DNA of 64,000 nt from WVYX01 sp039586815 (GTDB lineage: Bacteria; Gemmatimonadota; Gemmatimonadetes; Gemmatimonadales; GWC2-71-9). Positions 23,861 to 33,080 of the stretch are shown piece by piece. The stretch is taken from assembly GCA_039586815.1 (NCBI GenBank), contig JBDHJR010000010.1:1-64000 (forward strand). The letters run 5' to 3'. The stretch's first letter is position 1. The number at the start of each line of letters is the position of its first letter. The position numbers and the translations under genes were made by a program. The notes under the pieces are model-generated. The model was given only the letters and a program-made list of their open reading frames with translations, made no database searches and was not told where the DNA came from.

Positions 23861-26363
23861 TCTGGCCGTTCTGGTCGCGTGTTTTCTGCTGGGAGGCGGA
23901 TCCCTGCCGGCCCAGCTGGCGCCGCCTTCAACGGGGGGCGCCGCCCAATTGGACCGCCTGCTACAGCGCCTGGCCAATTCCCACCGCGTTCTAGTGATCG
24001 GGGCGCATCCCGACGACGAGGACACTCGCTTGCTCTCGCTCGCGGCGCGTGGCTACGGGGCCGGCGCGGCGTACCTCTCGCTGTCGCGCGGCGAGGGCGG
24101 CCAGAACCTGATCGGCGACGAGCTCGGAGTGGCGCTGGGACTGCTGCGCTCCCAGGAGCTGGCCTCCGCCCGCCGGATCGATGGAGCCCGACAGTTCTAC
24201 ACCAGGGCGTACGACTTCGGCTACTCGCGCACGCTGGAGGAGACTGAGCGGTTCTGGCTGCCGGACTCTGTACTGAAGGACGCCGTGCGCGTCGTGCGTC
24301 GCTTCAAACCGCACGTGATCGTGGCCATCTGGTCGGGCACACCGCGCGACCGGCACGGGCAGCATCAGATGGCCGGAGTGGTGGCCCGAGAGGTGTTCGA
24401 CGCCGCGGCCGAGCCGGGGCGCTTTGCGGAACTGGAAGGGGAGGAGGGGCTCGCCCCGTGGAGGCCCCTCAAGCTGTATCGATCAACGCGGTTCGATAGC
24501 GCCGCGACCACGCTCACTCTCGAGACGGGCGGTCTCGATCCGCGGAACGGTCGCTCGTACCATCAGATAGCGATGGAGAGCCGGTCACAGCACCGCTCGC
24601 AGGACATGGGAAGGCTGCAGCCGGCCGGTCCCCGGTTCAGCCGCATGCAGCTGCTGTTGGATCGTACTGGAGCGAGCCCGACCGAGGGGAGCGGTGCCGG
24701 CCTCTTCGCGGGGATCCCGCGGGACACGTCGCGGCCGGCCGTGTTCGCCGACTCGCTGCGCGCCGCCGTGTCTGCCCCGCACATCGGTGACGCGGTTCCC
24801 GCGCTTGCGGGCGCGCTGCGCGAGGCGCGCGCCGCGCACGGGACACCCGATCAGATAGGGTTGTTGGAGCAGGCGCTTGCGGTAGCCGCGGGTATCGTGA
24901 TCGATGCGCCGGCCAGCGCCGCGACGGTGGTGCCGGGCGGGACGTTCGACGTCGACGTGCAGTGCTACAATGCCGGCAGCCGACCGCTCGCCCTGAAGCG
25001 GGTCGAGCTGGCCGTGCCGGAGGGATGGCGCGTGGCGGCTGACGACGTCGAGCAGGTGGTGGTCGCACCCGGGGAGCAGGTCGTGCGCCGCTTCCGCGTG
25101 ACTCTACCGCGTGACGCCGAGCTCACCCAACCGTATTTCCTCGAGCGGCCGCTCGTCGGTTCGCTGTACGACTGGCGCGATGCTCCCATCGCGACTCTGG
25201 GTGAGCCATTCCAACCGCCGCTCGTGTCGGCGCGCGTCGAGGCGGAGTTGCTGGACAGCCCGTTTGCCATCACCCGGGAGGTGAGCCACCGTTTCCTCGA
25301 TCAGGCCGTCGGAGAGGTGCGCCGTCCCGTTCGGGTGGCTCCCGCGATCGAAGTGAGCGTTGCGCCCGAGCGGCTCGTTTGGCCGAGCGGCGACTCACGG
25401 GCGCGGACCTTCACCGTGACGCTGAGCGCCAACGGCGGAGACCCCATCGAGGGCGAAGTGATACTGCAGGCAGACGGATGGGGGGCGCCGGAGGCACAGC
25501 CATTCCGGCTGGAGCGGGCGGGGGAGTCAGCCAGTTTCGCGTTCCGGTTGGCGCGCCCCAGCGACGCGGGGATGCGGGAAGTGACTGTGCGGGCGGTGGC
25601 TCGCAGTCGCGACGGGCGCGAGTTCGATCGGGGAGTTGCTCTGGTGAGCTACCCCCATATCCGGACCACCGGCTGGGTGAAGCCCGCCCAGAGCTCGGTT
25701 CGCGTCGCACCGATAGCACTCCCCGATGTGGAGCGGGTCGGATACGTGCGTGGAGCCGCCGACCGGGTGCCGGAGGCGCTGACGCAAGTCGGCATACCGG
25801 TCGAGTTGCTCGACGCCGAGGCACTGGCGCGCGCGGACCTGACGGCTTTCGACGTGATCGTGATCGGGAGTCGAGCGTACGAAATCGATCGGGCGTTAGT
25901 GCGGCACAACGGTCGGCTGCTGCAATACGTCGCCGATGGTGGACTGCTGTTGGTGCAGTACCAGCAGTATCAGTTCGTGAGGGGAGAGTATGCTCCTCAC
26001 CCACTGACCATCGGCTTCCCGCACGACCGCGTGACCGACGAGACGGCGCAAGTGCGCATGCTCCGGCCGGAGCACCCGGTCCTGACGCACCCCAACCGGC
26101 TGGATGCCGCCGACTGGGACGGCTGGCCGCAGGAGAGGGGACTGTACTTCGCGCACACGTGGAGCGATGCGTACACTCCGCTGCTGATCATGGCTGATCC
26201 GGGAATGCCGGAGTTGCGGGGAGGCCTGCTCGTGGCTCGCTACGGGGAGGGAACCTACGTGTACACGGGAATCAGCTTCTTCCGCGCTCTGCCGGCGGGG
26301 ACAACGGGCGCGTATCGGTTGTTCATGAATCTCTTGGCGTTGGGAGAGAAGAGTGGGCGGTAG
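23835..26363 (+). CDS. secreted PIG-L/LmbE-family deacetylase, multidomain
   Basis: About 842 residues. A signal peptide (SLAVLVACFLLGGGSLPAQ) precedes the PIG-L domain with the zinc motif VIGAHPDDEDTRLL, SRGEGGQNLIG and a later HGQHQMAG. This fold removes N-acetyl groups from GlcNAc-type sugars. The middle has beta-sandwich segments, and the last 220 residues look like a ThuA/GATase1-like fold (FDVIVIGSRAYEIDRALV, GGLLLVQYQQYQF). The start is either TTG 23835 or TTG 23841, inside the phosphoribosyltransferase gene; no ATG gives a signal peptide. The gene overlaps the solute-binding lipoprotein, hinting that the released product is imported by the neighbouring transporter. Confidence 0.85.
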   Translation: MSLHAKRRSLAVLVACFLLGGGSLPAQLAPPSTGGAAQLDRLLQRLANSHRVLVIGAHPDDEDTRLLSLAARGYGAGAAYLSLSRGEGGQNLIGDELGVALGLLRSQELASARRIDGARQFYTRAYDFGYSRTLEETERFWLPDSVLKDAVRVVRRFKPHVIVAIWSGTPRDRHGQHQMAGVVAREVFDAAAEPGRFAELEGEEGLAPWRPLKLYRSTRFDSAATTLTLETGGLDPRNGRSYHQIAMESRSQHRSQDMGRLQPAGPRFSRMQLLLDRTGASPTEGSGAGLFAGIPRDTSRPAVFADSLRAAVSAPHIGDAVPALAGALREARAAHGTPDQIGLLEQALAVAAGIVIDAPASAATVVPGGTFDVDVQCYNAGSRPLALKRVELAVPEGWRVAADDVEQVVVAPGEQVVRRFRVTLPRDAELTQPYFLERPLVGSLYDWRDAPIATLGEPFQPPLVSARVEAELLDSPFAITREVSHRFLDQAVGEVRRPVRVAPAIEVSVAPERLVWPSGDSRARTFTVTLSANGGDPIEGEVILQADGWGAPEAQPFRLERAGESASFAFRLARPSDAGMREVTVRAVARSRDGREFDRGVALVSYPHIRTTGWVKPAQSSVRVAPIALPDVERVGYVRGAADRVPEALTQVGIPVELLDAEALARADLTAFDVIVIGSRAYEIDRALVRHNGRLLQYVADGGLLLVQYQQYQFVRGEYAPHPLTIGFPHDRVTDETAQVRMLRPEHPVLTHPNRLDAADWDGWPQERGLYFAHTWSDAYTPLLIMADPGMPELRGGLLVARYGEGTYVYTGISFFRALPAGTTGAYRLFMNLLALGEKSGR

Positions 26364-27411
26364 GGTTCTCGTGCAGCGTTGTAAGGTGCTCCTGGCGGCC
26401 ACCGTTGCCATTGTGCTTCTGGCAGCGTGTGCCGAATCCCGTACCCCGCTCGTGATCTACTCCCCCCACGGGCGTGACCTGTTGTTGCTGGCGGAGCGGA
26501 CGTTCGAGGCAGCCAATCCCGATGTAGACGTGCGCTGGCTCGACATGGGGTCGCAGGACGCGTTGGACCGGATACGCTCCGAGCGGGCCAATCCCCAGGC
26601 GGATCTCTGGTTCGGCGGGCCGTCCACCCTGTTCCAGCGTGCCGCGGCCGAATCGCTGCTGGCGCCGTACCGCCCGAGTTGGGCCGAGGCAGTGGAGCCG
26701 CGCGGACGCGGTGCGGGGGATCTGTACTTCGCCGTGTACGAGACGCCGGCGGTGATCGCCTACAGCAGCGACGCGGTATCGGCTGCCGAAGCACCGCGAG
26801 ATTGGAACGATGTGCTGGCACCGCAGTGGTCTCAGAAGGTGATCATCCGCGAGCCGCTGGGCTCGGGCACGATGCGCACGATCTTCGGCATGGTGATCGA
26901 GCGCAGCATCTCCGCCACAGGTGACACGGCGGCCGGCTTCGATTGGCTGCGACGGCTCGATGCGCAGACGAAGGAGTACGTCTTCAATCCCGCGCTGCTG
27001 CATCAAAAGCTGCTGCGACAGGAGGGTCTCGTTACCCTGTGGGACCTGCCCGACATCCTGGTGGAGCAGAGCAAGGGCTCACCCTTCGGGTACACGCTCC
27101 CTACGAGCGGCACCCCCGTGATCGAGGACGCGATCGCCCTGGTGGGTGGAGCCCGGCACGCAGAGGCGGCGCGTCGCTTCATCGAGTGGGCCGGGTCGGC
27201 GGAAGCGCAGCTCCTCGCCGCGCACGAGGCTTTCCGCCTGCCGGCCCGCGTCGACCTCGCTGCGGACTCGCTGCCTGCGTGGGCGCGTGACGTGCGACGC
27301 CAGCTCATCGTCGCCCCCATCGACTGGCAGTTGTTGAGCGAGCAGGGCGCAGCGTGGATGACGTACTGGGATCGCAACGTGCGTGGCCGGGGATCGGCGG
27401 GACGTAGATGA
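26353..27411 (+). CDS. ABC transporter solute-binding lipoprotein (FbpA/AfuA type)
   Basis: A 352-residue periplasmic-type binding protein. It has a lipoprotein signal (KVLLAATVAIVLLAAC), then LVIYSPHGRDLLLLAERTFEAANPDVDV, which is the start of family-1 solute-binding proteins for ferric iron, sugar phosphates, polyamines or phosphonates. The Tyr pair that binds iron in FbpA is not apparent, so a non-iron ligand is more likely. GTG 26353 overlaps the deacetylase end; GTG 26371 is an alternative. It is followed by its ATPase with a 4-base overlap. Confidence 0.85.
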   Translation: MGGRVLVQRCKVLLAATVAIVLLAACAESRTPLVIYSPHGRDLLLLAERTFEAANPDVDVRWLDMGSQDALDRIRSERANPQADLWFGGPSTLFQRAAAESLLAPYRPSWAEAVEPRGRGAGDLYFAVYETPAVIAYSSDAVSAAEAPRDWNDVLAPQWSQKVIIREPLGSGTMRTIFGMVIERSISATGDTAAGFDWLRRLDAQTKEYVFNPALLHQKLLRQEGLVTLWDLPDILVEQSKGSPFGYTLPTSGTPVIEDAIALVGGARHAEAARRFIEWAGSAEAQLLAAHEAFRLPARVDLAADSLPAWARDVRRQLIVAPIDWQLLSEQGAAWMTYWDRNVRGRGSAGRR

Positions 27412-28439
27412 GCGACGGATTCCTCCAGCTCGAACATCTCACCAAACGATTCGGCGACGTTGCTGCGGTAGACGATCTCACGCTGTCGGTGCAGCAGGGG
27501 AAGGTGCTGGCGCTGCTGGGACCGAGCGGGAGCGGCAAGACCACGACGCTGCGCCTCCTGGCCGGCTTCGAGCGGGCCGACACGGGCTCGATCACGGTTG
27601 ACGGGCGCGACGTGACGCGGCTGAATCCGGCCGAGCGGCGCTTCGGTATGGTGTTCCAGCACTACGCGCTCTTCCCGCACCTCACAGTGGGCGAGAACGT
27701 CGCGTTCGGGCTGGCCGGGGACCGCTCCGTGGACGAGAACCAGCGCGTGCGTGACATGCTCGCGCTGGTTGACCTCGATGGGTTTGCGGAGCGGCAGGTG
27801 AGCGCTCTGTCGGGGGGGCAGCAACAGCGCGTGGCGGTGGCGCGTGCGCTGGCGCCCTCACCGCGGGTGCTTCTGCTGGATGAGCCGCTCTCCAATCTGG
27901 ATCCCAGCCTGCGCGAGCGTACGCGGCGCGAGCTGAAGGCGGCCCTCCGGAAGATCGGGATCACCACAGTGTTCGTGACCCACGAGCAGGAGGAGGCGTT
28001 CGCGCTGGGCGACCAGATAGCGGTGCTCAACGAGGGGCGGCTGGAGCAGGTCGGCTCGGCTCCCGATCTGTACGAGCGGCCGCGCACTCTCTTCGTGGCG
28101 ACGTTCGTCGGGCGCGCCAGCGTGCTGGATGGTGTGATGACGGCGCCAGATCGTGTGCGGCTCGAAGCGGGGCACGAGTGGAGGGTCGAGACGCCGCAAC
28201 CGCTGGAACGGGGTGCACGTGTCTCGCTGGTGGTGCGGCCCGAAGCTCTCATGCTGGGCGAAGAAGGGCTGACCGCTACGGTGAGCGGTTGCCGCTACAC
28301 GGGAGCCCGTGCCTACTTCACCGCCGAAGCTGGTGGAACCACGGTTGAGTTCGAGGCGGAGGTACGTGCGGCGCACGTGGGGGATACGGTGCACTTGGTG
28401 CCCCAGCGCGCGCTGGCGTTCGCGCAGGAGAGACGATGA
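27408..28439 (+). CDS. ABC transporter ATP-binding protein (FbpC/PotA type)
   Basis: 343 residues. Walker A GPSGSGKTTT is near residue 39, a Q-loop lies in GMVFQHYALFPHLTVGENV, the signature is LSGGQQQRVAVARAL and Walker B is VLLLDEPLSNLDP. The His switch is FVTHEQEEAFALGD. The C-terminal 110 residues form a TOBE domain (VVRPEALMLGEEG). It powers the importer formed with the genes on either side and overlaps both by four bases. Confidence 0.93.
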   Translation: MSDGFLQLEHLTKRFGDVAAVDDLTLSVQQGKVLALLGPSGSGKTTTLRLLAGFERADTGSITVDGRDVTRLNPAERRFGMVFQHYALFPHLTVGENVAFGLAGDRSVDENQRVRDMLALVDLDGFAERQVSALSGGQQQRVAVARALAPSPRVLLLDEPLSNLDPSLRERTRRELKAALRKIGITTVFVTHEQEEAFALGDQIAVLNEGRLEQVGSAPDLYERPRTLFVATFVGRASVLDGVMTAPDRVRLEAGHEWRVETPQPLERGARVSLVVRPEALMLGEEGLTATVSGCRYTGARAYFTAEAGGTTVEFEAEVRAAHVGDTVHLVPQRALAFAQERR

Positions 28440-30070
28440 CCCGGCGGCCGCGCGGCATTCTGCTCACGCTGCTGCTCACCTGGATGGTGGTGTACCCCGT
28501 CGTCCTGGTGATCGTCGGGAGCGTGCGCGGTGCCGACGGGTGGACGGTGGAGTACCTGACGGCCTTCGTGCGGGAGCCGCGCGAGTGGGCCGCCTTGTGG
28601 GCAAGCCTGTGGATCTCTCTCGCGAGCGTGCTCCTGGCGGGGTTGATCGGGGTACCGCTCGGGTTCGTGTTCGAGCGGCTCAGCTTCCCCGGGCGGCGGC
28701 TGCTCGGCGGGTTGGTGGCCCTGCCGGCCGTGCTCCCGCCGCTGGTGGGGGTGATCGCCTTCCTGTTCCTCTACGGTGAGAGCGGGTTCGTGGCGCGCGC
28801 TATCATGCGCCTCTTGGGGCTACAGCAGTCGCCTTGGCGGCTGCAGGGCGCGGGTGCGATCCTGCTGGTTCACGCATACTCGATGTACGTGTACTTCTAC
28901 CTGTTCACCCGGGCCGGTCTGGCCAGGATGGACGCCTCGATGATCGAGGCCGCTCACTCGCTGGGTTGCAGCACGTGGTCGACGCTGAGGCGCGTCACGC
29001 TTCCGCTGCTGCGTCCGCAACTCGCTGCCGCGGCATTGCTCACATTCATGACGGCGCTGGGGTCGTTCAGCGCTCCCTACATCTTCGGCGGTGGCTTTCG
29101 CGTCATGACGACGCAGATCGTGGCGAGCAAGCTGAACGGTGACATGCCCATGGCGATCGTGGAGACGACGGCACTTGCGGTGCTCGCGCTCATCGGCCTG
29201 CTGCTGCTCAGGGGCCGGGCCGAGGCGCGCTCCGTCGTCGCCGTGGGGAAGGGCACGCCTCCGGCCGCGCGTGCGCTGTCGCAACCGCTGGCCCGCTGGG
29301 GCGCGACTGCAGTGGGGTGGGTCTTCGCCGTGGCGTTGTTGCTGCCTCACGTCACCTTGATAGTCGTGTCGCTCGTCCCTATCGGTACTTGGACCACGCA
29401 GCTGGTGCCTCCCGAGTACACTCTGGGGAATTACGCTGCGCTGGCTACTCAGCCGGAGCGGCTGCGGCCCCTGGTGAACTCGCTCTGGATGGCGGCGCTG
29501 GCTACGGCTGCGGCGATCGGCGTCGCGCTGTGGGCCGGTCGCCTCGTGGTGCAACGGCGAGCGGTGCTGCGCGGCGCGATCGAGAATCTCCTGTCGGTAC
29601 CCTGGGCAGTGCCCGGCACGGTGCTGGCGATCGCGTTGGCCACGGCATTCTCGGTGTTCGCTCCGTGGGTCTTGCGCTGGGTCTTCGTGGGAACGGTGAT
29701 CATTCTCCCGCTGGCGTACTTGGTGCGCAACATCCCCATCGCCGCGGGCTCGGTGCTGGCGGGCTTCCGCCAGCTCGATCCTTCGCTGGATGAGGCTGCC
29801 TCCTCCCTGGGGGCGGGGCGGTGGCGTACCCTGCGACGTGTGACCGTCCCGCTGCTGCGACCCGCGATCCTGGCCGGGGGCGCCCTCGCGTTCGCCACGG
29901 CGTTGGGGGATTTCGTCACGTCGATCGTGCTGTACACCTACGAGACACGGCCCATATCAATCGAGATCCTATCGGCACTGCGCGCCTTCGACGTAGGGAC
30001 CGCCGCGGCGTACGGTGTCGTGCTGATGCTGTTCTCGGCCACCGCGATGGTAGTGGGGACGCGCCGGTGA
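28436..30070 (+). CDS. ABC transporter permease, two fused membrane domains (FbpB/AfuB type)
   Basis: 544 residues with about 12 membrane helices. Two copies of the ATPase-contacting EAA loop are present: EAAHSLGCSTWSTLRRVTLP and EAASSLGAGRWRTLRRVTVP, one per half. This is the natural tandem permease of iron- and sugar-phosphate-type importers, not a frameshift product. One gene therefore supplies both membrane halves. The stop overlaps the MFS start (GTGA). Confidence 0.93.
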   Translation: MTRRPRGILLTLLLTWMVVYPVVLVIVGSVRGADGWTVEYLTAFVREPREWAALWASLWISLASVLLAGLIGVPLGFVFERLSFPGRRLLGGLVALPAVLPPLVGVIAFLFLYGESGFVARAIMRLLGLQQSPWRLQGAGAILLVHAYSMYVYFYLFTRAGLARMDASMIEAAHSLGCSTWSTLRRVTLPLLRPQLAAAALLTFMTALGSFSAPYIFGGGFRVMTTQIVASKLNGDMPMAIVETTALAVLALIGLLLLRGRAEARSVVAVGKGTPPAARALSQPLARWGATAVGWVFAVALLLPHVTLIVVSLVPIGTWTTQLVPPEYTLGNYAALATQPERLRPLVNSLWMAALATAAAIGVALWAGRLVVQRRAVLRGAIENLLSVPWAVPGTVLAIALATAFSVFAPWVLRWVFVGTVIILPLAYLVRNIPIAAGSVLAGFRQLDPSLDEAASSLGAGRWRTLRRVTVPLLRPAILAGGALAFATALGDFVTSIVLYTYETRPISIEILSALRAFDVGTAAAYGVVLMLFSATAMVVGTRR

Positions 30071-31254
30071 AGCGGCTATGGGTGCTCCTCACCACTGCCT
30101 TCGTGGACATGCTGGGGTTCGCGATGGTGTTCCCCCTGCTGCCGCTCTACGCCCTGCGGCTCGATGCCGCCGAGTGGGTCATCGGGTGGATGATCGCGAG
30201 CTTCTCGATTGCCCAGCTCGCCTCCTCTCCACTGTGGGGCCGAACTTCCGACCGCTTCGGCAGGCGCTTCGCTATTCTCGCGGGGCTGGGCATGTCGGCG
30301 ATCGCTTTCGCCATATTCGGGTTCGCCGTGAGCATAGGAATGCTCTTCCTGTCGCGCATTGTGCAGGGGCTCGGGGGCGGCACCACCGGCGTGCTCCAGG
30401 CGTACGTGGCCGATGTGACCGAGCCGAAGGATCGAGCAAAGGCTCTCGGCTGGGTCTCGGCGGCCACCGGCGCCGGTGTGATGATCGGTCCCGCCATCGG
30501 ATCGCTGGCGTTCAGCCTCGGGCCGGCGGCTCCCGGTCTCGTCGCTGCGGGACTCTGCCTCCTGAATCTGGTGTTTGCCTGGAAGGTGCTGCCGGAGTCG
30601 TACGCTGGCGGCAGAGACGGGTCGCACGAACACGGGCCGGAGCGTCGCTCGATCCGCACGATGATGGTCGAGGTGCTGCAGCACCCCGGGCGGGAGATTC
30701 CCCAGCTCATCTGGATCTATGCCGCCGGCATGTTGGGTTTCATGTCCATGACCGGAGTGCTGGCGCTGTACCTCGCCGCCGACTTCGGCATCACGGAGGA
30801 GAACATCTGGATCTTCTTCGTGTACGTCGGCGCCATCGGAGTGATCATGCGGGCGGTGATGCTGGGCAAGCTTGTGGACTGGCTGGGGGAGGTGAAGTTG
30901 ATGCGCGTGGGCGCCGGGTTGCTGGCGCTGGGGCTCGCGATCATCCCGCTGCCGCAGAGCGTGATCACGATGGGGCTCATGCTGGGTCTCGTGCCCATCG
31001 GCACAGCCTGTCTCTTCCCGGCGGTGTCGGCGTTAGTGACCCACCGGGCGCCGCGGCAGCAGTTGGGACAGACGCTAGGGGTGCAGCAGGCGTTCGGCGG
31101 TTTGGCGCGGGTGATCGCGCCGCTGTGGGCCACCGCCGTGTTCGGTGCGCTGGGTGCGTCGCTGCCGTTCTACATCGCCGGCGCGATCGTCGGGTTCGTG
31201 TGGCTCCTCACCTTCCGAGTGCATCCCAAGGAGTCGGAAACGGAAGCGGAGTAG
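30067..31254 (+). CDS. MFS exporter, TetA/DHA1-like
   Basis: 395 residues and about 12 helices. Motif A after helix 2 is GRTSDRFGRRFAIL, and helix 5 has GWVSAATGAGVMIGPAIGS, the antiporter motif C of drug/proton exporters. The N-terminus (LTTAFVDMLGFAMVFPLLPLY) is that of TetA-like proteins. The GTG start at 30067 overlaps the permease stop, making it the last gene of the run that begins at 23213. It may export a product or by-product linked to the imported compound; drug export is only a family-based guess. Confidence 0.88.
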   Translation: MKRLWVLLTTAFVDMLGFAMVFPLLPLYALRLDAAEWVIGWMIASFSIAQLASSPLWGRTSDRFGRRFAILAGLGMSAIAFAIFGFAVSIGMLFLSRIVQGLGGGTTGVLQAYVADVTEPKDRAKALGWVSAATGAGVMIGPAIGSLAFSLGPAAPGLVAAGLCLLNLVFAWKVLPESYAGGRDGSHEHGPERRSIRTMMVEVLQHPGREIPQLIWIYAAGMLGFMSMTGVLALYLAADFGITEENIWIFFVYVGAIGVIMRAVMLGKLVDWLGEVKLMRVGAGLLALGLAIIPLPQSVITMGLMLGLVPIGTACLFPAVSALVTHRAPRQQLGQTLGVQQAFGGLARVIAPLWATAVFGALGASLPFYIAGAIVGFVWLLTFRVHPKESETEAE

Positions 31255-31281
31255 GGACTGGACGGCGGCTCAGCTATGCGC

Positions 31282-32952
31282 CTATGTCGTCGGCTTGTCC
31301 CGTCGGTAAACCACTTTCCCGCCCAGCACCGTGAGCAGCACCTGTGTGTCCAGGATGTGCTCCGGCGCGATGGTCATGATATCCTGATCCAGCACCACGA
31401 AGTCGGCGTACTTGCCGGGCGAGAGGGAGCCGCTCACGTGCTCCATGAACCCGGCGTACGCCGGCCACAACGTCATGCTCTTGAGCGCTTCCTCACGGGT
31501 AGTGCGCTCGTTGGGGAACCAACCGCCGGCCGGCCACCCATTCTCGTCCTGCCGCGTGACGAAAGCCTTGAACGAGATCAGTGGATTGGGAGATTCGACG
31601 GGGAAGTCGGAGCCATTGGGAATCACGACTCCCGTGTTGAGCAGGGTACGCCACACGTAGGCGCCCTGCACCCGCGTCCACCCGAGCCGGTCGATCGCCC
31701 AGTACATGTCGCTCGTCTGGTGGCTTCCCTGCATCGAGGGAATCACGTCCAGCTCCGCGAATCGGGGGATGTCCTGGAAGTGAAGCACCTGAGCGTGCTC
31801 GACGCGGAAGCGGTGGTCGGCGGTCGGCACCTCTCCCAGCGCGGACTCGAAGGCGTTCAGCACCAGCCGGTTCCCGTGGTCGCCGATGGCATGCACGTTG
31901 AGCTGGAATCCTTCCTGCAGCGCGCGCACCGCAACCTCGCGGATACGTTCCTCACCGACGATCACCAATCCGGTGTTGTGGGGGTCGTCGGAGTAGGGTT
32001 CCAGCAGCGCAGCGCCGCGGCTCCCCAGCGCCCCGTCGGCGGTGATCTTGATTGAGCGCACCCACACGCGGCCGTGCAGCCCATCCTGCGGTCCCCGCTC
32101 GAAGTAGCGCTGTAGCTCTTCGTCGTTCCCGCGGATCATCACGTAATTGCGCAGGTTGTAGCGGCCTTCTTCGGCGAGATTCTCGTAGAGATCGATTACT
32201 TCCGGTCCCACACCGGCGTCGTGCACACCGGTGAGCCCCAGGCTATTGACCTCGGCTATGGCTGCCAGTGCCGCCTCACGCTGCTCGTCGGTCGACGGAG
32301 GCGGGATCACTTGGCCCACAATGCGTTGCGCCCTGTCGATCAGCACGCCGGTCGGGTCGCCGGCTGCATCGCGAATGAACCTCCCGCCCTCGGGATCCTC
32401 GGTCGCCGCCGAGACGCCGGCCAGCTCCAGCGCCTTGGCGTTCACCAGCCCTGCGTGGCCGTCCACTCTCGTCAGATACACGGGGTGGTCGGGCACGGCG
32501 CGCGAGAGCGCCTCGTGGGTTGGGAAGCGGGTGTCGGCCCAGTCGTTCTGATCCCAGCCGCGACCTCGGACCCACTCACCCGCCGGCGTCGACTGTGCCC
32601 GCTCTACCACGCGGGCGATCACCTCTTCGTAGGAGCGAGTGCCCACCAGGTTCACGATGCGCAGCGCGGTTCCCAGTCCCATCAGGTGGACGTGAGCATC
32701 CACGATTCCGGGGATCACGGTCTTGCCGTCCAGGTCGAGCCGCTGGGTGCCGGAGCCCGCGTACGTCTCGGCCCCGCGAGCGCTCCCCACGAATACGACT
32801 TGCCCGTCGCGGATGGCCATGGCCTCGGCCAGCGGCCGGTTCTCGTCCACCGTGTAGATGCGTGCGTTGGTCACGATCAGGTCGGCTGGCTGTTGCGCCT
32901 GCAGCGCCGGTGCGATGAGAAGTGCCGTCAGGAAGAGCGTTGAGCGTTTCAT
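31282..32952 (-). CDS. secreted amidohydrolase (YtcJ/COG1574 family)
   Basis: 556 residues. A signal peptide (RSTLFLTALLIAPALQAQQ) precedes a metal-dependent amidohydrolase. TVIPGIVDAHVHLMGLG gives the HxH metal ligands. VRSIKITADGALGSRGAALLEPY, LNVHAIGDHGNRLVLNAF, HRFRVEHAQVL and NGSDFPVESPNP provide further active-site residues. The start is set at the Met before this signal; the frame is open further upstream but without a signal peptide. Members hydrolyse N-substituted formamides, hydantoin-like or amide substrates; the substrate here is unknown. Confidence 0.9.
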   Translation of the reverse strand: MKRSTLFLTALLIAPALQAQQPADLIVTNARIYTVDENRPLAEAMAIRDGQVVFVGSARGAETYAGSGTQRLDLDGKTVIPGIVDAHVHLMGLGTALRIVNLVGTRSYEEVIARVVERAQSTPAGEWVRGRGWDQNDWADTRFPTHEALSRAVPDHPVYLTRVDGHAGLVNAKALELAGVSAATEDPEGGRFIRDAAGDPTGVLIDRAQRIVGQVIPPPSTDEQREAALAAIAEVNSLGLTGVHDAGVGPEVIDLYENLAEEGRYNLRNYVMIRGNDEELQRYFERGPQDGLHGRVWVRSIKITADGALGSRGAALLEPYSDDPHNTGLVIVGEERIREVAVRALQEGFQLNVHAIGDHGNRLVLNAFESALGEVPTADHRFRVEHAQVLHFQDIPRFAELDVIPSMQGSHQTSDMYWAIDRLGWTRVQGAYVWRTLLNTGVVIPNGSDFPVESPNPLISFKAFVTRQDENGWPAGGWFPNERTTREEALKSMTLWPAYAGFMEHVSGSLSPGKYADFVVLDQDIMTIAPEHILDTQVLLTVLGGKVVYRRDKPTT

Positions 32953-33080
32953 CGTCGGTCCCGTGTGTTGTTTGGGTGGTCGATGTATGGGCCAGAAGCT
33001 ACCGTTGCGGGAAGGGGAGCGCGAGGGCGGGGTCGTAACGCGAAACGGACTTGCGGTGAGGCGGCGGAGGGCCGGCCACG

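Noticed and set aside
26353..27411. Assignment of the binding protein as ferric-iron specific
   Set aside because: The paired Tyr ligands of FbpA are not evident, so only the broader family is stated.
28436..30070. Permease gene as a fusion caused by a lost stop codon
   Set aside because: Tandem permeases with two EAA loops are the normal form in FbpB/AfuB-type importers.
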